Source of the DNA: Mytilus edulis
Lineage: Eukaryota; Mollusca; Bivalvia; Mytilida; Mytilidae
Direction of reading: 5' to 3'
DNA length: 64,000 nt
Assembly (NCBI RefSeq): GCF_963676685.1
Contig: NC_092354.1
Coordinates: 72,528,178 to 72,592,177 of the forward strand
Made by a program: the position numbers and the translations under genes. Below are positions 1 through 12,971 of this stretch, in pieces. Below the pieces are notes generated by a model that did not search any database, was not told the DNA's origin, and saw nothing but the letters and a program-made list of their open reading frames with translations. Within the stretch, counting starts at the first letter, position 1. Each line of letters starts with the position of its first letter.

Positions 1-903
1 TAAAAAAGTGCTGGCTGTAGGACTAGCGATACATGTACCTTCGGGGACAAAACCTCTACAAGTAGAGTCATTGACCTGGTTATTGTCAAATTCAGCATTG
101 TAACCTGTGTGTTAATGACTGGCTGTTATTTTTTTTTATTTTTTTTTTTCAATGTGTATGTTTGTTTTCAATTTTCAATTTATTACAGTAATGTACCTCT
201 CATGCTATCAGCTGACTCCATCTGAATTTCACCAAGAATCTTTGTTACGTTTGATATCTGTTGGTCCAGTCCTGGTAGGTTCTGTAAATGTTTTGGCTTA
301 CAGCTTAAGTCCCCTTGAATAGAAAACGATAGATTCTATGAATCAAGGGCTTAGGGTAGTATGAATAGTAATGAGTTAAATGAAGCAGCGCGGGATACGA
401 GATCATGTCAATGGTGCGATTATCTAATTTCACAGAATTTTCTGCAAGCGGAAAACAAAATATGTTCAGACGTTTATAAATATTTCTTAAGATGTAAGGC
501 ATATATCACTAGAACCGAGACGAAACCAAAATTGAAAATAAATATAACAAACGGATAATGTCAAGCTCCCTGCGTCACTCGTGAAATGAATATCAGAAAA
601 TAAATTTAAACAAGTGCAATTCGGTATCAAACATACAATTAAGAAGAAAATATGCACAATATTAAAGAATCAAAGTACTATTAAACTTGTCTTACCACCA
701 ATTGTAAGATAAGCTACAGTGAAGCCTAAACCAAATGCCACCAAGCAAAGTATACATTTACGTATCACTTCCATCAGGATACACATGGCGAACAACTGCG
801 TCCACGAAATGTTGATTGCACCTTCAATCTGTTTGTGTCCATCTGTATGATCAACAACGTTTCGTTTAGAATTGTCGTCAATTTGTATTTTAAGAGAAGC
901 CAT
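1..903 (-). CDS. 5' part of an unrecognised type II membrane protein (exons 1 and 2, partial)
   Basis: Two exons can be read on the minus strand. Exon 1 runs from the ATG at 903 down to 696 and ends in a GGTG|GTAAG donor. Exon 2 starts at 104 after an ACACAG acceptor and continues past base 1. The junction is in phase (one base plus two). Exon 1 encodes a ~45-residue polar N-terminus followed by one hydrophobic segment (about residues 44-66, containing CILCLVAFGLGFTVAYL), as in a signal-anchored type II protein. Exon 2 encodes a hydrophilic, Cys-containing stretch that would lie outside the cell (motif STCRGFVPEGTC). I do not recognise the family. The phase match and clean splice sites make a real gene likely, but the product and total length cannot be judged from about 100 residues. 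Confidence 0.6.
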
Positions 904-3130
904 GATACGGTACTTTTCAATACCAGCACTTTTTTTAAATGTTCAAATGTTTGAATAGAAAAAAAGCAGCTTCGTTAACAAACAGGAAGAATTGCGTGTA
1001 AAACATTTGTATAACGTGTGTTTTTCTTCGAAAGATTATATCAGGACCTTTATATAATAAGTGTTTTCCGTCTCCTAAGATCGAGGATACGTTCTTTGTT
1101 TCCTCGTTATCGATATTTTGTACTGATAAATTTAGTCGCCAATATAATTTTTATCTTCACTATGTAATATTTATATCCGTCCTGTTAAATGCAGTTTATA
1201 ATACTTTGTTTTATAGAAGAGGCAAATCATGCTACATTTTAAAATATATATTTTTTTAATTTATGTTATTTGCGTCCAAAAATAAAAACGTTGCATGTAT
1301 ATGTATAATCGTCCAGGCTAAATTTGAACATGCATGAAATATTTGCCACTTGACATTTAGAAACTAGTAATCTTTCAACCAATTGATATATGTTTCACTC
1401 ATGTGTTTCGATCTCTTTCTCTACCACTGGAGGCCATCGTAGATCAGCGAATATAACGCCTGCATTATCCGGGTTATCCTTGTATATATATGCCAGTATG
1501 AATCACTGTACTATATTGCCTTTTGCATGTTTAATTGCCAAAACTTGAACCTTTTGATAAATGAAACACTGAATTTGTAATCGGCAAAAATACAGCAACG
1601 AAAACAGGTTTATTTATATCACACAAAGTAATGCACTTTTTAATATGATCGAGTGGCCTTGTTTTTTATCCAATTTCACTACATGTAAAAATAAACTAAG
1701 AACAATCTTCCATCAAAGATGTTCAAGGCGGGGATTGGGTATGTTTTTTCTAAAGATATATTGTGATCCCACGGACGACAAACAATATTCTTGTCACGCA
1801 AATTACAAAGCAAAATATATTATGTCTCCAATTTTCCCCAATACTTTAGAGTGTTACATATTGAAAAATTTTTTTATTAATAAGATGAAAAATTCAATAT
1901 ACAATAAATCGCGAGCAACATTTTCTGGCACATACAAAAAATCATAACCCATCCCACCCGCCCCTATGAATGTAGATCAGACTTTTTTTTTCTAAGGTGA
2001 CTTGGTGGGGTGTATATTTGTAGGTCTTGACCTTTTAGTACTCCGCTCTAGAAAGTAAAAAAAAATGTCCAATTCCGTAAATTGCTTAGAATTTCAAAGT
2101 TAATACATGTACCAGTATTTTACCATAATGAAATAACTATTTAACATTTTAAAATGTCATCATTTATTGAAGGATAAATCCCGAGAAAACAATACATTAA
2201 AATGTCATTATTTATTGAAGGATAACTCCCAAGAAAACAATAGAGACATGCCTCTTCTTACTCTTACTAAAAGATCAGTGACATAGGATTTAATCATTTA
2301 TTAATCAATTTAGCCGATTCACTCGAGTGATCGGTTAACTAATGATACAGAACCACCCTTGACATGAATAATTTAAACCCCTAATATCGCCGTAATTCAT
2401 TTGATATCGATTTAAATGTTTGAAAGTGCATATGAGATTGTTTCTTGCTCATGGATTATAAAATCTGGGACGTTGGATTTTAACTTTATTTATTTTTTTA
2501 GTTTGTATTATCTTGAGTTTGATTGGATTCGACATTTGTTTGTCATGTGATGTGCAGTTAGCCAATTAGAATAAAGTATTATAATGAAACATACATCTAA
2601 TGTAATTATTGAGTATTGGAAATTGCCTTTCCTTTTGTTTATTGTAATTTTGTTAAGTTTGCCGACTCTTCGTCTTTTAAAACTATTTTGAAGTTCTACA
2701 AAAGATTAATAACATTATAAGAGAATGCGTAGACGAAAAACTGACAACTCCTGGCTAAACACCAAAAAAACAAAGATAAATAGATGAACAAGTCTGCAGA
2801 ACAATATATAGAAAACGAAATTTAAAAATTAAATTAGAAGCAGACTCAAAGTGCACTAGTCTATGGCTTGCAAAAAGTGCACTAGTCTAAAGGCTTGCAA
2901 AAACATCCTGCCGTTCATCATTCTAATATCAACGATGGTACTTCCGATCGGGTTTAGTCCGAAACTTTTCGAATGTGTATGCAGTAAAAGAGGTACTGTA
3001 AATAGCATTCTCTGTCGCAATTCAATCGACAATCCTCCGTTGACTCTGCCACTCTCTTTCTATCCGTACGGAATCTGCCATGTTACGACGAGTATGTCAC
3101 AATTTATACAGTTTTCCCATCTTCTAGACT
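904..3130. other. No supported gene; short tandem duplications only
   Basis: AT-rich sequence upstream of the membrane-protein exon. ORFs at 1645-1947 and 2863-3219 have no recognisable domain and no splice context. Two small direct duplications are visible: about 47 bp repeated twice at 2152-2242 (unit contains TCATTATTTATTGAAGGATA) and about 27 bp repeated at 2848-2900 (unit contains GTGCACTAGTCTA). Nothing else stands out. Confidence 0.6.
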
Positions 3131-4110
3131 CGTGTGTGGGTTCGTTGTCTAGTGGTTTAGACCGATTGATTCAGTACTTAAGGAGGCTCACGGGTATAAA
3201 AAAATCAGCAAAAAATTAAACATTTGTTTTTTCATTACAAATTTTATTTATTACACTATTAGTTATTACTTTATAATATGGTACAAAAATTACCCAGACA
3301 AATCGATTTGGTTTGGCCACAGATGACTTTAAAAATGTTTATAGCATTGAAAAAGACCCAAATTATCTCCCTTTGGTGCAAAAATGTCATTTTTTGACGT
3401 TTAAATTGAAATATCTTTTTTAACTCATCGGTGACCTATATTCTTTATTATTGTTTTCAAGCAAGCTGTACATAATCTAAATAATTGTAAAATTTAAGCG
3501 ATTTCTGTAATTTAGTTCTTTTTTTATTTCGATATTACCAATATTTCTCCTATTAGATCAACAGAAAAAAAGGACATTAGCAAAAATGTATGCTTCTTAC
3601 GGAGGCAGATTGTGAGCTTAAATGAACGGTGACCCCATATTTTTATTTTATATTTCTATTAGGTATAAGATAAAGTTTAAGCATAGAAAAAAAGGGAAAA
3701 TCCTATATTAGAAAAAAAAGTTGATTTAGACCCGCGAGCCCCCTTAAGGTCCCGAGTTCGATTCACACTCGAGGCGTCGAATTTTCAGTACATCAGTAGG
3801 GTGATTTTCACCCTCCCACACACATCTCTGGTATCCAGACCGGAGTTGAAACTAGATTGGATACTTCGGGGGCCTCGGTAGGTCAAAGTTGTTCGCAACT
3901 TGACCTGGAGACCAATCTTCCTCCACGATAATAACAGACATCCCGGTGTCCTACACGCTCCCTTGGGTGGTGTTGAGTAGAGATTGTTCTGGTGGTTGGA
4001 TAATATTGTAAAGGACACATCTCTATTAATCCTTAATAGGTGTACATGGATCCGCTGTACCCTTGCAGTCAATAAAGGGGTGCGTCTTAACTGGCGGAAT
4101 CTCGAGTACA
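3131..4110 (+). mobile_element. tRNA-derived SINE, interrupted by a TTAA-type MITE
   Basis: Joining 3131-3181 to 3748 onward gives a tRNA-like head. An A-box-like segment (TTGTCTAGTGGTTTAGACC) sits near 3145. A B box (GAGTTCGATTC) sits at 3754-3764, right after the interruption. The body continues to about 4110 with sequence of no coding character. The spacing between the boxes is tRNA-like only when the 3182-3743 insert is removed. The 5' and 3' limits are approximate. Confidence 0.55.
3182..3743. mobile_element. piggyBac-like MITE with TTAA target duplication
   Basis: TTAA at 3178-3181 and at 3744-3747 flanks terminal inverted repeats GGAGGCTCACGGGT (left) and ACCCGCGAGCCCCC (right), which match over 14 bp with two mismatches. 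TTAA duplication is the hallmark of piggyBac-superfamily transposition. The 562-bp interior is AT-rich and has no ORF, so this is a non-autonomous copy. It splits the tRNA-like head of a SINE. Confidence 0.75.
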
Positions 4111-5968
4111 TACATACATATGTTTAGACTCGGAGTTCTACGAAAAGAAGTTAGATAACAATACATTTTATTGAATGAACTCTGGATATCGCCTTACCAA
4201 TTTGGGGATTGTCCAGAGTGAATAAATCGCAATCCTTTATAATCTACAGGGAATTAAATAATACCATTGAGGGCACATGGGTTCATTAGTCAGTTTGTAC
4301 TCGACGACAATAGATTGTATATCAATGATACAGTTTACTAATGACAGTCGCAATTGAAAAAAAAAAATAACAATATTTTTTTTCTTAAAAATAACAATAT
4401 TTTTTTTCTAAAAAAAAACAACATGTTAATATACTAGGATACTTCATCAAAATTGACATACAAATCGAGGATTTGGTATATTTCAAATTATCTCAAACAG
4501 CTAGACGTTTTACTGAAATTCGTTATTAAAAAAATACATTTTATGTTTTTAATGAAAAATTGTGATTTGACTGTATTCGTGTAGAAGACCCATACTTTGA
4601 CCTATAATTTGCTAGTTTACTTTTACAATTTTTTACTTGGTTGAAGAGTTGTCTCATTGGCACTAATACCACATCTTCTTATATCTATAGACATATGAAT
4701 TTTACATTGACTGAGCTTATCCTATACAATGTTCCTCTTTTTGTAGGAGTGCTTTTTTTAGTGTTCTAGTAATGCACTGCATTTGCCAAGGGATAACGTT
4801 TAAATCTAGCATTCCCAATAAGCAGGTGCATCTAGTTAGAGTATATATATATAGGCTGTTTATCTTAATATGCATATTCAAAAGATAAATGAAACCCTAA
4901 AAAATATACATTCGGTTTATAAATTAAATATCATGCAGTGAAAATTTTAATCAAATTACATGTACTACCAATCTAGCTTAATACCAGGTATTTTGTATTG
5001 ATTATTATACATGTTATATAGATATATAAGAAAATACAAAATGTTACAGTAGTTATTCTATCAATTATAGCTACAGGCATAATGAAAGAAACGAAATTAA
5101 GAAGATTAGTTCAAACATTTTTGCTATGTTAGAAGGCATTATAACTACATTACACTTGATCCTGTTATGGCTTTAAATCTGTTATTTAAAACAGGTATTT
5201 GATCTTATAATTCCCTTTCGGGGCCCCCAAACTACCCAGACGATGTATTTAACTGTTATATTGATCGTTCGCAGTATATTGGATTTGAGGAGATTTGTTA
5301 TTAATAATTTTCTAAATGTCTACATCGCCAGAAAAGTCTGACATCTCAACTATTTATTATTGATATATTCAGTGTAAGGTGGGAAACAGTAACAAGGGGA
5401 CCAGTTACAAGGCAATAATAAATGATGTTAATTAGTTATCTACTGATGGTGATGAATTACTTCTAATGTGAAATTAATTTACAACATGTGACCTGCGTTT
5501 TTTCAGGTGTTAATATCAACAGGTAAGTCAGAATTAAAAATATTTTTCATAAAATATTTTAAATTATAATAATTACTAATTGACAATCTTAAATTTGTTT
5601 GTACCATCATTGAATTTATATTGTTATATTTCAAATTTCGGTTCAAATATTTCCTTTTAAATTATATGCAATACATTTGCCAATTTGTGTTTTCTTAATT
5701 GACACATGTAGATTAACTTTAAACATTTTAGCGCTTCAATATGATATTTTAAATTTCAATTATATCAATTTTTGTTAGTCAGTTTGATGTTCAGTGACAG
5801 TGACGGTAACGTTACGCTTTCCTATTTTTGTGTCTCAACTCAATTATAACGTACAAGAAGCCGAAATTAATCTTTAACCTTTGGCTTTTACTATTTTTTC
5901 CGAATGTACAAAACGTATATTCACTTCAAATTATGAGACAGATCTGATTCCCATACAGAAACTTCTGA
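4111..5968. other. No supported gene
   Basis: AT-rich sequence with homopolymer runs near 4355-4425. One truncated dispersed retroposon lies at 4594-4690 and is listed separately. I see no exon-like ORF. Confidence 0.55.
4594..4690 (+). repeat. 3' end of a dispersed 5'-truncated retroposon (family A)
   Basis: It ends in CATTGGCACTAATACCACAT followed by CTTCTTATATCTA. At least nine copies in the window share this end but break off at different places on the other side: 14105-14400, 23624-23722, 26425-26675, 29297-29345, 30445-30690, 32520-32640, 55610-55905 and 61925-62015. A constant end with ragged opposite ends indicates target-primed retroposition with 5' truncation. The source element is not identifiable from these pieces. 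Confidence 0.65.
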
Positions 5969-6064
5969 GAAATTCGGATTTCTGTGTGATTAAATTAGAT
6001 ATTCTATAGTATTAGGTCTAATTTTATAGAATATCCAATTTAATCACACAGAAATCCGAATTTC
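5969..6064. repeat. Foldback (long inverted repeat) element
   Basis: Stems of about 40 bp begin GAAATTCGGATTTCTGTGTG and close in the complementary sequence ending at 6064. The loop of about 15 bases contains GTATTAGGTCTAA. One or two mismatches. No target duplication could be assigned. Confidence 0.65.
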
Positions 6065-8248
6065 ACATTTAACGTAGCCTAAATCAGGTTCGGCTTTTTT
6101 CTTGTTCATTGATACCATATTATTAAATTTTTGGTTGCACATTGCATGCTACTTGTAATGCACGAACTGCCTATCCTGCTGGAGATTATGAGTTCACACC
6201 TGATTTCTGATATCTAAACAAATGTTTGGAACAGAAAATGCTTATCGTAGTTGAGCTTACATACGTTTTTGACGAGTGTCGCGTATTGAATGCTTATGTA
6301 CAAATATGTATATGGGAGAACAGTTGTTAGCCGTATCTGAACTCCCGAGTTAATCCGCTCCTACTTTGTCGCGTTGCATGAGCAAAGTTTATATTCATGT
6401 GTAAGTGTGAAGATGCAAATGTTTACCCTATCGGAGCACCTGAGTTCGTCTATGGTATTGGGTAGATATCACATTACTCAACATTACTCAATGTTTAGGT
6501 TCATTTAGCACATACTTACAACTTTTCGTCCAATCAAATTGCTTGAATTTGCCGTCTAACTTTCATAGTACATACTTTTTCGTGTACTAAGTAACTACGC
6601 ATGAATGACCACAAGGGTAAGATTTCATTGTATCGTAATCAAGATATTGAAATAAAAATTGCTTCCGTCTATTTTGAAAAAAATGTTGTGTTCCAAATTA
6701 AACTAAATAGTTTGTTATAAATTAGTTTTCAAATAATTTTTTTAATTTAATAGTTCTATATAACTTGATTAGAGTACAATGCCATCTAAAATTGTAATAA
6801 TTTATATCATCTTCCATGTAATTACTTTCTACCCCAAAATAGAGTGAACCATGAAACCCTGTGAAGGGAAATAAAAGCAATTTGATATATTTCGTCATGA
6901 ATTGATATATTATTGGTTGCTTAATGTCCAGTGACAGATATTTCATGCATATAAACTATTCACTAGACTACCTCTGGGTACATACCATAGATAGATCCAA
7001 TAATTTTTAAAGGGTTCCAACCCAAAATAAATGGGGAGGGGGTTCAACTGTATGTTCTTATTCAAAGCATTGATCATCCCAAAAAATAAGCGTTTTCCAC
7101 CACCCTCTTTTGGATCTGCCACTGCAAACCATATATATGTTTTAAAATTTATCATGTATAGTAAAACACAGCTTTATACAAATATACCAATAAACATACT
7201 TACACAAACAACTACAATCTTTTCATTCTGGAGTCAATATCTTACAATGATAATAGTGAGTAGATTTACAAAACTACGTAAATGGGCTACAGCTAGTCAT
7301 CCAAAACATATCAATAGACTAATTACAGGATTACTCAAGTTGTAAATATGTGCTAAATTGGAAAGTGTATAGAACGGTATATACTATGAAAATAAGAGCT
7401 TGGGGCAAAGCCCCTCGCTCTAATTTTCATAGTATATACCTTTCTATGCACTTACCGACACGTATTTGAGTATTGTTTTATTCTATATTTTAATTTGACC
7501 ATTGTGCATTTTTTTATTGACTGGTATTTGATGAAAAAGTGAATCGATTAATAATGAATTGTATAACAGGGTTAAAATAGCACGAGGGCGAAAATGTCTA
7601 AGGTTCTTCCTTGGCCCCATTTCCCGAGAATGGTCCTGAAAAACTATGATAGCCTTCGGAAGGGGACGATGAATGAGAGAGATCAATATATCGTGCACGT
7701 AAAAAACGCACTTGGAAATTTAAAAAAAGAGCAGCATAAACCCACTACCAGACAGCACTCGCATTAGTAAAGTGGAAGGAGTTTAATATAAGTTGTAATA
7801 GTTTGCTTCCCAATTCACTATAAATAAATATGTTTAAACTAAATGTGTATATGATTCAATTATGATACTGTGTCATTTTTAAACCTGTTAATTTCTATAT
7901 CTGGGATACGGACTAAATTTTGTTTAGAAGGTTTGAATGTGTAGGGAGTGCATCAATCGCCACCTACAAACTACGTCTTTGGGAGAATACTGACGTGCAT
8001 TGATATCGCCAAAGATACTGTTTATGTATAACAAAACACATCTGAATGTTAGCAGGACAAAACTTGAAACTGTTTGTCCATCTGTTATGTTACAAAATAA
8101 CTTGTCATCAATAACCAATAAATTTCCAATGAATTTAGGGCTTGTAGAACTTTGGGATGTGTTTTATGGAGATGGGTAACTTTCTATAGACTGATGTTTG
8201 TTTGCTGTCATCCCACTATATACAATAATATTCTTCACTTTGACTATA
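6065..8248. other. No supported gene; one dispersed repeat and one foldback
   Basis: About 7000-7126 is a repeat ending in TTTGGATCTGCCACTGC. A related, degraded copy sits at about 10419-10500; both contain a G-rich GGGGTTC block and a TGCATTGATCrTC-like block. 7366-7451 is a foldback with ~20-bp arms (GGTATATACTATGAAAAT) around a small GGCaaaGCC loop. ORFs here are short and lack domains. Confidence 0.5.
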
Positions 8249-8258
8249 TGCACAATGC

Positions 8259-8378
8259 AATCTAATTAAAACCCGATCTCTTATCTCTCTCATCGCGCCC
8301 GTTTTCTGATATTTCGCGTGGGAGCACGCGAAATATCAGAAAACGGGAGCAGTGAGATATCGCTTTTTAATTAGATTG
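8259..8378. mobile_element. Foldback MITE with 10-bp target duplication
   Basis: TGCACAATGC at 8249-8258 is repeated exactly at 8379-8388. Between them the element starts AATCTAATTAAAA and ends TTTTAATTAGATTG. The centre is a perfect 23-bp hairpin (8298-8320 with 8325-8347, loop GGAG). A 9-10 bp duplication is typical of MULE-type transposases, so a MULE-mobilised foldback is the likeliest origin (inference). At 120 bp it is non-coding. Confidence 0.75.
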
Positions 8379-8388
8379 TGCACAATGC

Positions 8389-11300
8389 TATAAAACATTA
8401 AAAACTGTATATATGATGCTGCTGCTCAATTTTTAATGTATTTGTTATTTTGACCTAGACGAAAATCGAAGCATCGCACTCCTACAATAAAGACAAGCAC
8501 GCAATGAACATTTTACTGTCCACGTGTAAACAGGAATCCCAGTAGGTCTACTAAATACGTCAACTTTTTAATATCATAGACTTTCATTTTCAATGCCAAC
8601 ACATTGTTTCAATATTTCAAGAAAAAGATTGTAAACTGCTAGGTCTCTTATTAGCTTCCTCGGCCAGTTTATTATTGTTTTTTATTTGCTCGCAGTTCTC
8701 CATTGGTCATAATTCAATATTCAAATAGACTTATGTGTTTGTGAGTAAACGAAAAAGGTAACATGGCATATGATTCATCTACAAAAGAACAAATTATTTC
8801 ACAGATCATTATTAAAGTATTTTCAAATGTCTGCATATTGTCTTTTAGTTTGATACGAAAAAATATTTATACAGGTAAGCAATGTGTGTCAACAACCATA
8901 AGAGCAATTGTTATCCCAAAATCTCGTGCAATACGACATTTCTTCACACTCAATAGTTATAATTTAAATATTTAAAAGGCTCGGCAAGGCTCGCGTTTTA
9001 AATTTTTAACTTTAAATGTCTCCAGTGGAAATATATCATATCACAAACGATGCAGTGGAAGAATTTATATGTATACAAAGGTTAAAAAATCGGAATCCAC
9101 GATTTGTTGTGGGGTGGAATCTATATATATATATATATCTTATTAGACAGTTAACAAAGAGCAACTATAAATGACCACATCATTAACTGTAGATTAAGTG
9201 ATGTCTGGTATCCAATTACATACTAGGTAATTAGTTCGTTACATGTAACCATTCACTAGTCTGTAATTAGCAAACGCATAAAAGAAGAATCTCTGTTGTC
9301 TGTTGAAATATTTTAAAGTCGGTAATCTACGCTGTGTTGACGTACGTAATAGGTAATGTCAACGCGTGAGAACTGGGTATATAAGTTAGTTTCCGGTGAA
9401 TTACCTGAAGCTAGAGTTAAATTGGGAAATGCTTTGGATAAATTTAGTTTTTTGCGGCACAAAATTGCAATTTGTCGATTACATCCAATTTGATTTAATA
9501 AACTTATTAATATTGTACATATTTTTTGCTTTAAAACATAGTTGAACACAATGACGTTTTTAATTTGCTTTCCCTATACCCAACCTTAAACCATCGGAAG
9601 AAAACAAATCCAACTAAACTACACTTGTAATCCGTACCACGACAGTACATTTCCTGGCATATTTAATTGCAGAGAAATCTTTGATTTAGAGAAACCGAAC
9701 TTAATGACTTTCTTCTAAAATTTAAGGTGACCACAAAAGGGTAAGTCTGTTAATAGTTACTTTGGTATTAACTCCTGTATGTACTTTCCTTATCTTCTTG
9801 CATTTCATAACATGCAATACATTTTTTTTCTTAAAATCAACTTTTCCATTAAGGTTTTTATTTTTTTTGGTTAATCAAATTCGACATGAGGGAACTTTTA
9901 CCAAATACAAAAGTCTATATGAATGGGTTGAGTTTCACTTTAGTAAAGCGAATGAGTAGTGAAAATTGAAATGAAAGACAACCAGCTCCCCAGGCTTCCT
10001 CGCAAAACGAGTGTCGGGATATACATGTATCAACAACTGTTAAAAGCCCCAAATTTCAAATATGTGTGGTCGATTTCTGATATATGTAAACGATTTTCCC
10101 CTCTTTGAATAACATATTTTCGGATCGATTTATTACATAAGTATTTGATCCTCTACACTTATGGTAATTGCAACTGATGAAGACATTCAAAACCTTATGA
10201 GAGGACAAAGATGATTCGACTCTATATTATACAATGTGTCTTTGATTATTTCTTTTTTTTTTTTTGCAATAGATTAATAGATCAACCCATCGGAAAATCC
10301 CATGTTGAGACTGAACAATTATGTTTCTTGAGTCTTCATATATAAGAATTCTCTGGAAAAAAAGAGAGTTGTTTAGTCAAGATTCGTGACAGATTGTTAA
10401 TAATGATACAGTCATTTTTTAAGGGGGTTCTATGTTCCCTTTCAAATGCATTGATCGTCGAAAAAGGGGTTCGTACCGCCCCCTCCCCCCCTAGATTTTT
10501 GGGCAATGTCTCAGATTCTAAAGTGTATAACAATCATCTATAACAACGGGTAGACATTTTTTAATGAGTGGTTCTAGAATAAAATGAATGCAGCTAAGGG
10601 TATTCAACATCCAGTAACTAGCACTAATAATACAAGATTGATTGTTGGGGGTTTTTTTTGGCAATTCAATTCAGTAGCAAATATTTCATTTATATTTAAG
10701 ATGAGAAATATTAATAAATGAATATAAGAAATAACTGGCTGTTGTTATAATAGTTATCAAAGGTACCAGGATTATATTTTGATACGCGCGTTTAATTTCG
10801 TCTACATAGGACTCATCAGTGACGCTCAGGTCAAAATATTAGTGTCGGCTGTGATGAAAGAATGGAGATTTGGACTGTCACAGGAAATATGGATATATTG
10901 GATAAAGACACACTTTTTGCCACCCATGGACCCCCAAAAGAGTTATTGCAATGGTTTTTAACGTGAATAAAGCATGTTGATTTATCTACATGAGACGTCG
11001 AATGGGGTGTCCCCTCTTTGACCGGACCGCAGAATAATAAGGGATACTTTGGCTGGTTAAACTGCAGGTTGGGTAGTCAGACCAAACGGTACAATATTCT
11101 GTCTATTTCCAAGTCACCCTTACTAGATAGATAGATAGTTTATTCTCATAAAACCAAGCAAGTACAAAGGTTACAGAGAAGTTAAAAAAAATTAATATAC
11201 TTAATAACAAAAATAAAAATGCATTAAAAATACATAAAATTTCGGATGAGATAACATATAAAAGAATATATATATATATACTTAAATGACTGAATCAAGA

Positions 11301-12637
11301 TTTTGATAGAGTCTCAATTTGAATTGACATGATTCATTTGTCATTGTGCAATTACCGAAGAAGGATATCTGTTATCCGAAATATCTAATATTTGTGTATT
11401 TTATAGTTATTTAATGGTGATGTTGTACCCTTTTTGACTTGTTATATATATATATACTTATACAGTCAAATGTGAAAATAAAAAATTGTATAAAGAAATA
11501 CTGTTTGTGCATAAGTATGATAAATAAATAATGGTTGTTAAGAAGGAGTAATCTTAGTATTAATATATTGTATACAATTGCAGAGGTTTCAAAGTGTCTT
11601 TAGTTGTTTTGAATTAAACAGTGTGTTAAATTTGATAATGTTGTGTTTGAGAATTAGTTAATTTGGAATAAATCTTCTTTCATCTTGTAAAGCTGGGCAA
11701 ACAAAAATATAGTGGTATTCGTCTCCGATATACTAAAAGCTAAACTTATTAGGTCCACATAGATGTTTATATGTAGAAATCTCTAAACAGTTTTTTGTCC
11801 ATCAAGTTTTTATAGTTGCCCTACCTGTCACTTTACAATTTAAAATGAACAATACAAATTAATATATGAACGTGTAATTTGTATTGCAATGCTAATTATT
11901 TTAATACGAAATTGCTCCGAACGTGTTAGACTAGCAGATCTATGAAGATTGATTATATATAGTTCATGATATTCAGCGCTATTGAGAATAATTTAAAAGC
12001 TTTACATAGTTCATAATATTCAGCGTTATTGAGAATAATTTAAAAGCTTTACATGTATTATACATTATCAAAGATTTTTTTACATGTGATTCGGTATATT
12101 TTTTATTGCAAGACGTTTGTCGTTAATGTTTTACAGTTTTACATGGATGCTCTGTTGGTTTTATGACCAAAGTGTTAGAAGTTAAAGCTACATTTGTAGA
12201 TTGTAATTTTAGATATTGTATATCGATCTCCATGTAAAACTTAAAATATTAATCTGTCATAAAACAGAATATAAGTCACAGAACACTAATGTGTCAAGCA
12301 TCACAAATCAAAGAATGTAAAAAAAAATGGGTCACACGGACAAAGGCATGAAATATCATGGCACTTTGAACCAGTTATGGGTTCTTTCTTTTAGGATATT
12401 TTCCTCTCTAATGTTCATCATTTTGTATGTTTTGGACTTCAATTATTTGATAAAGTTTAGAAAATGTCTTCTCTTTGACTTCACAATCTGGCTGTAAATC
12501 CTTTGCTGAAGAGAGGTGTCCGTTTTGCTCCTTGGGACGTATAAATACAAAGCCACCTGCGGTCGGAATGGGTACGTTAAATGTGATGTCTCGTGCAAAG
12601 AAAGCTTAATCTTTACATCATTTCATCTTCATAAATT
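8389..12637. other. No supported gene
   Basis: AT-rich sequence with (TA)n runs at 9122-9140 and near 11270 and 11445. A 47-bp direct duplication lies at about 11957-12054 (unit contains TATTCAGCGyTATTGAGAAT). At 10789-10835 is a dispersed motif (GCGCGTTTAATTTCGTCTAC). I see no exon with convincing splice sites or domain content. Confidence 0.5.
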
Positions 12638-12901
12638 GGCCGTTCTGTATCATATAACTCACACTATTTTGGCCGTTCTGTATCGTATAACTCACACTAT
12701 TTTGGCCGTTCTGTATCGTATAACTCAAACTATTATGGCCGTTCTGTATCGTATAACTCACACTATTATGGCCGTTCTGTATCGTATAACTCACACTATT
12801 TTGGCCGTTCGGTATCGTATAACTCACACTATTTTGGCCGTTCTGTATCGTATAACTAACACTATTTTGGCCGTTCTGTATCGTATAACTCACACTATTT
12901 T
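12638..12901. repeat. 33-bp minisatellite, eight units
   Basis: The unit begins GGCCGTTCTGTATCGTATAA and is repeated eight times with a few substitutions (8 x 33 = 264 bp). Because 33 is a multiple of three, open frames run through it on both strands (reading as AVLYRITHTIL and VSYTIQNGQNS repeats). These are by-products of the period, not genes. Confidence 0.9.
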
Positions 12902-12971
12902 ACAGTAACATTGGCCACTGATTTGTTCAACAATTTGGTAAATAACCATAGCTCTATGAGCCTTAAATATG

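Noticed and set aside
2863-3219. 118-aa ORF with a hydrophobic stretch
   Set aside because: Overlaps the SINE head and the MITE end; no splice sites or domain.
12516-12908. 130-aa ORF made of AVLYRITHTIL repeats, with a matching ORF on the other strand
   Set aside because: Both are open only because the minisatellite period (33 bp) is a multiple of three; both strands are equally open and there is no other coding signal.
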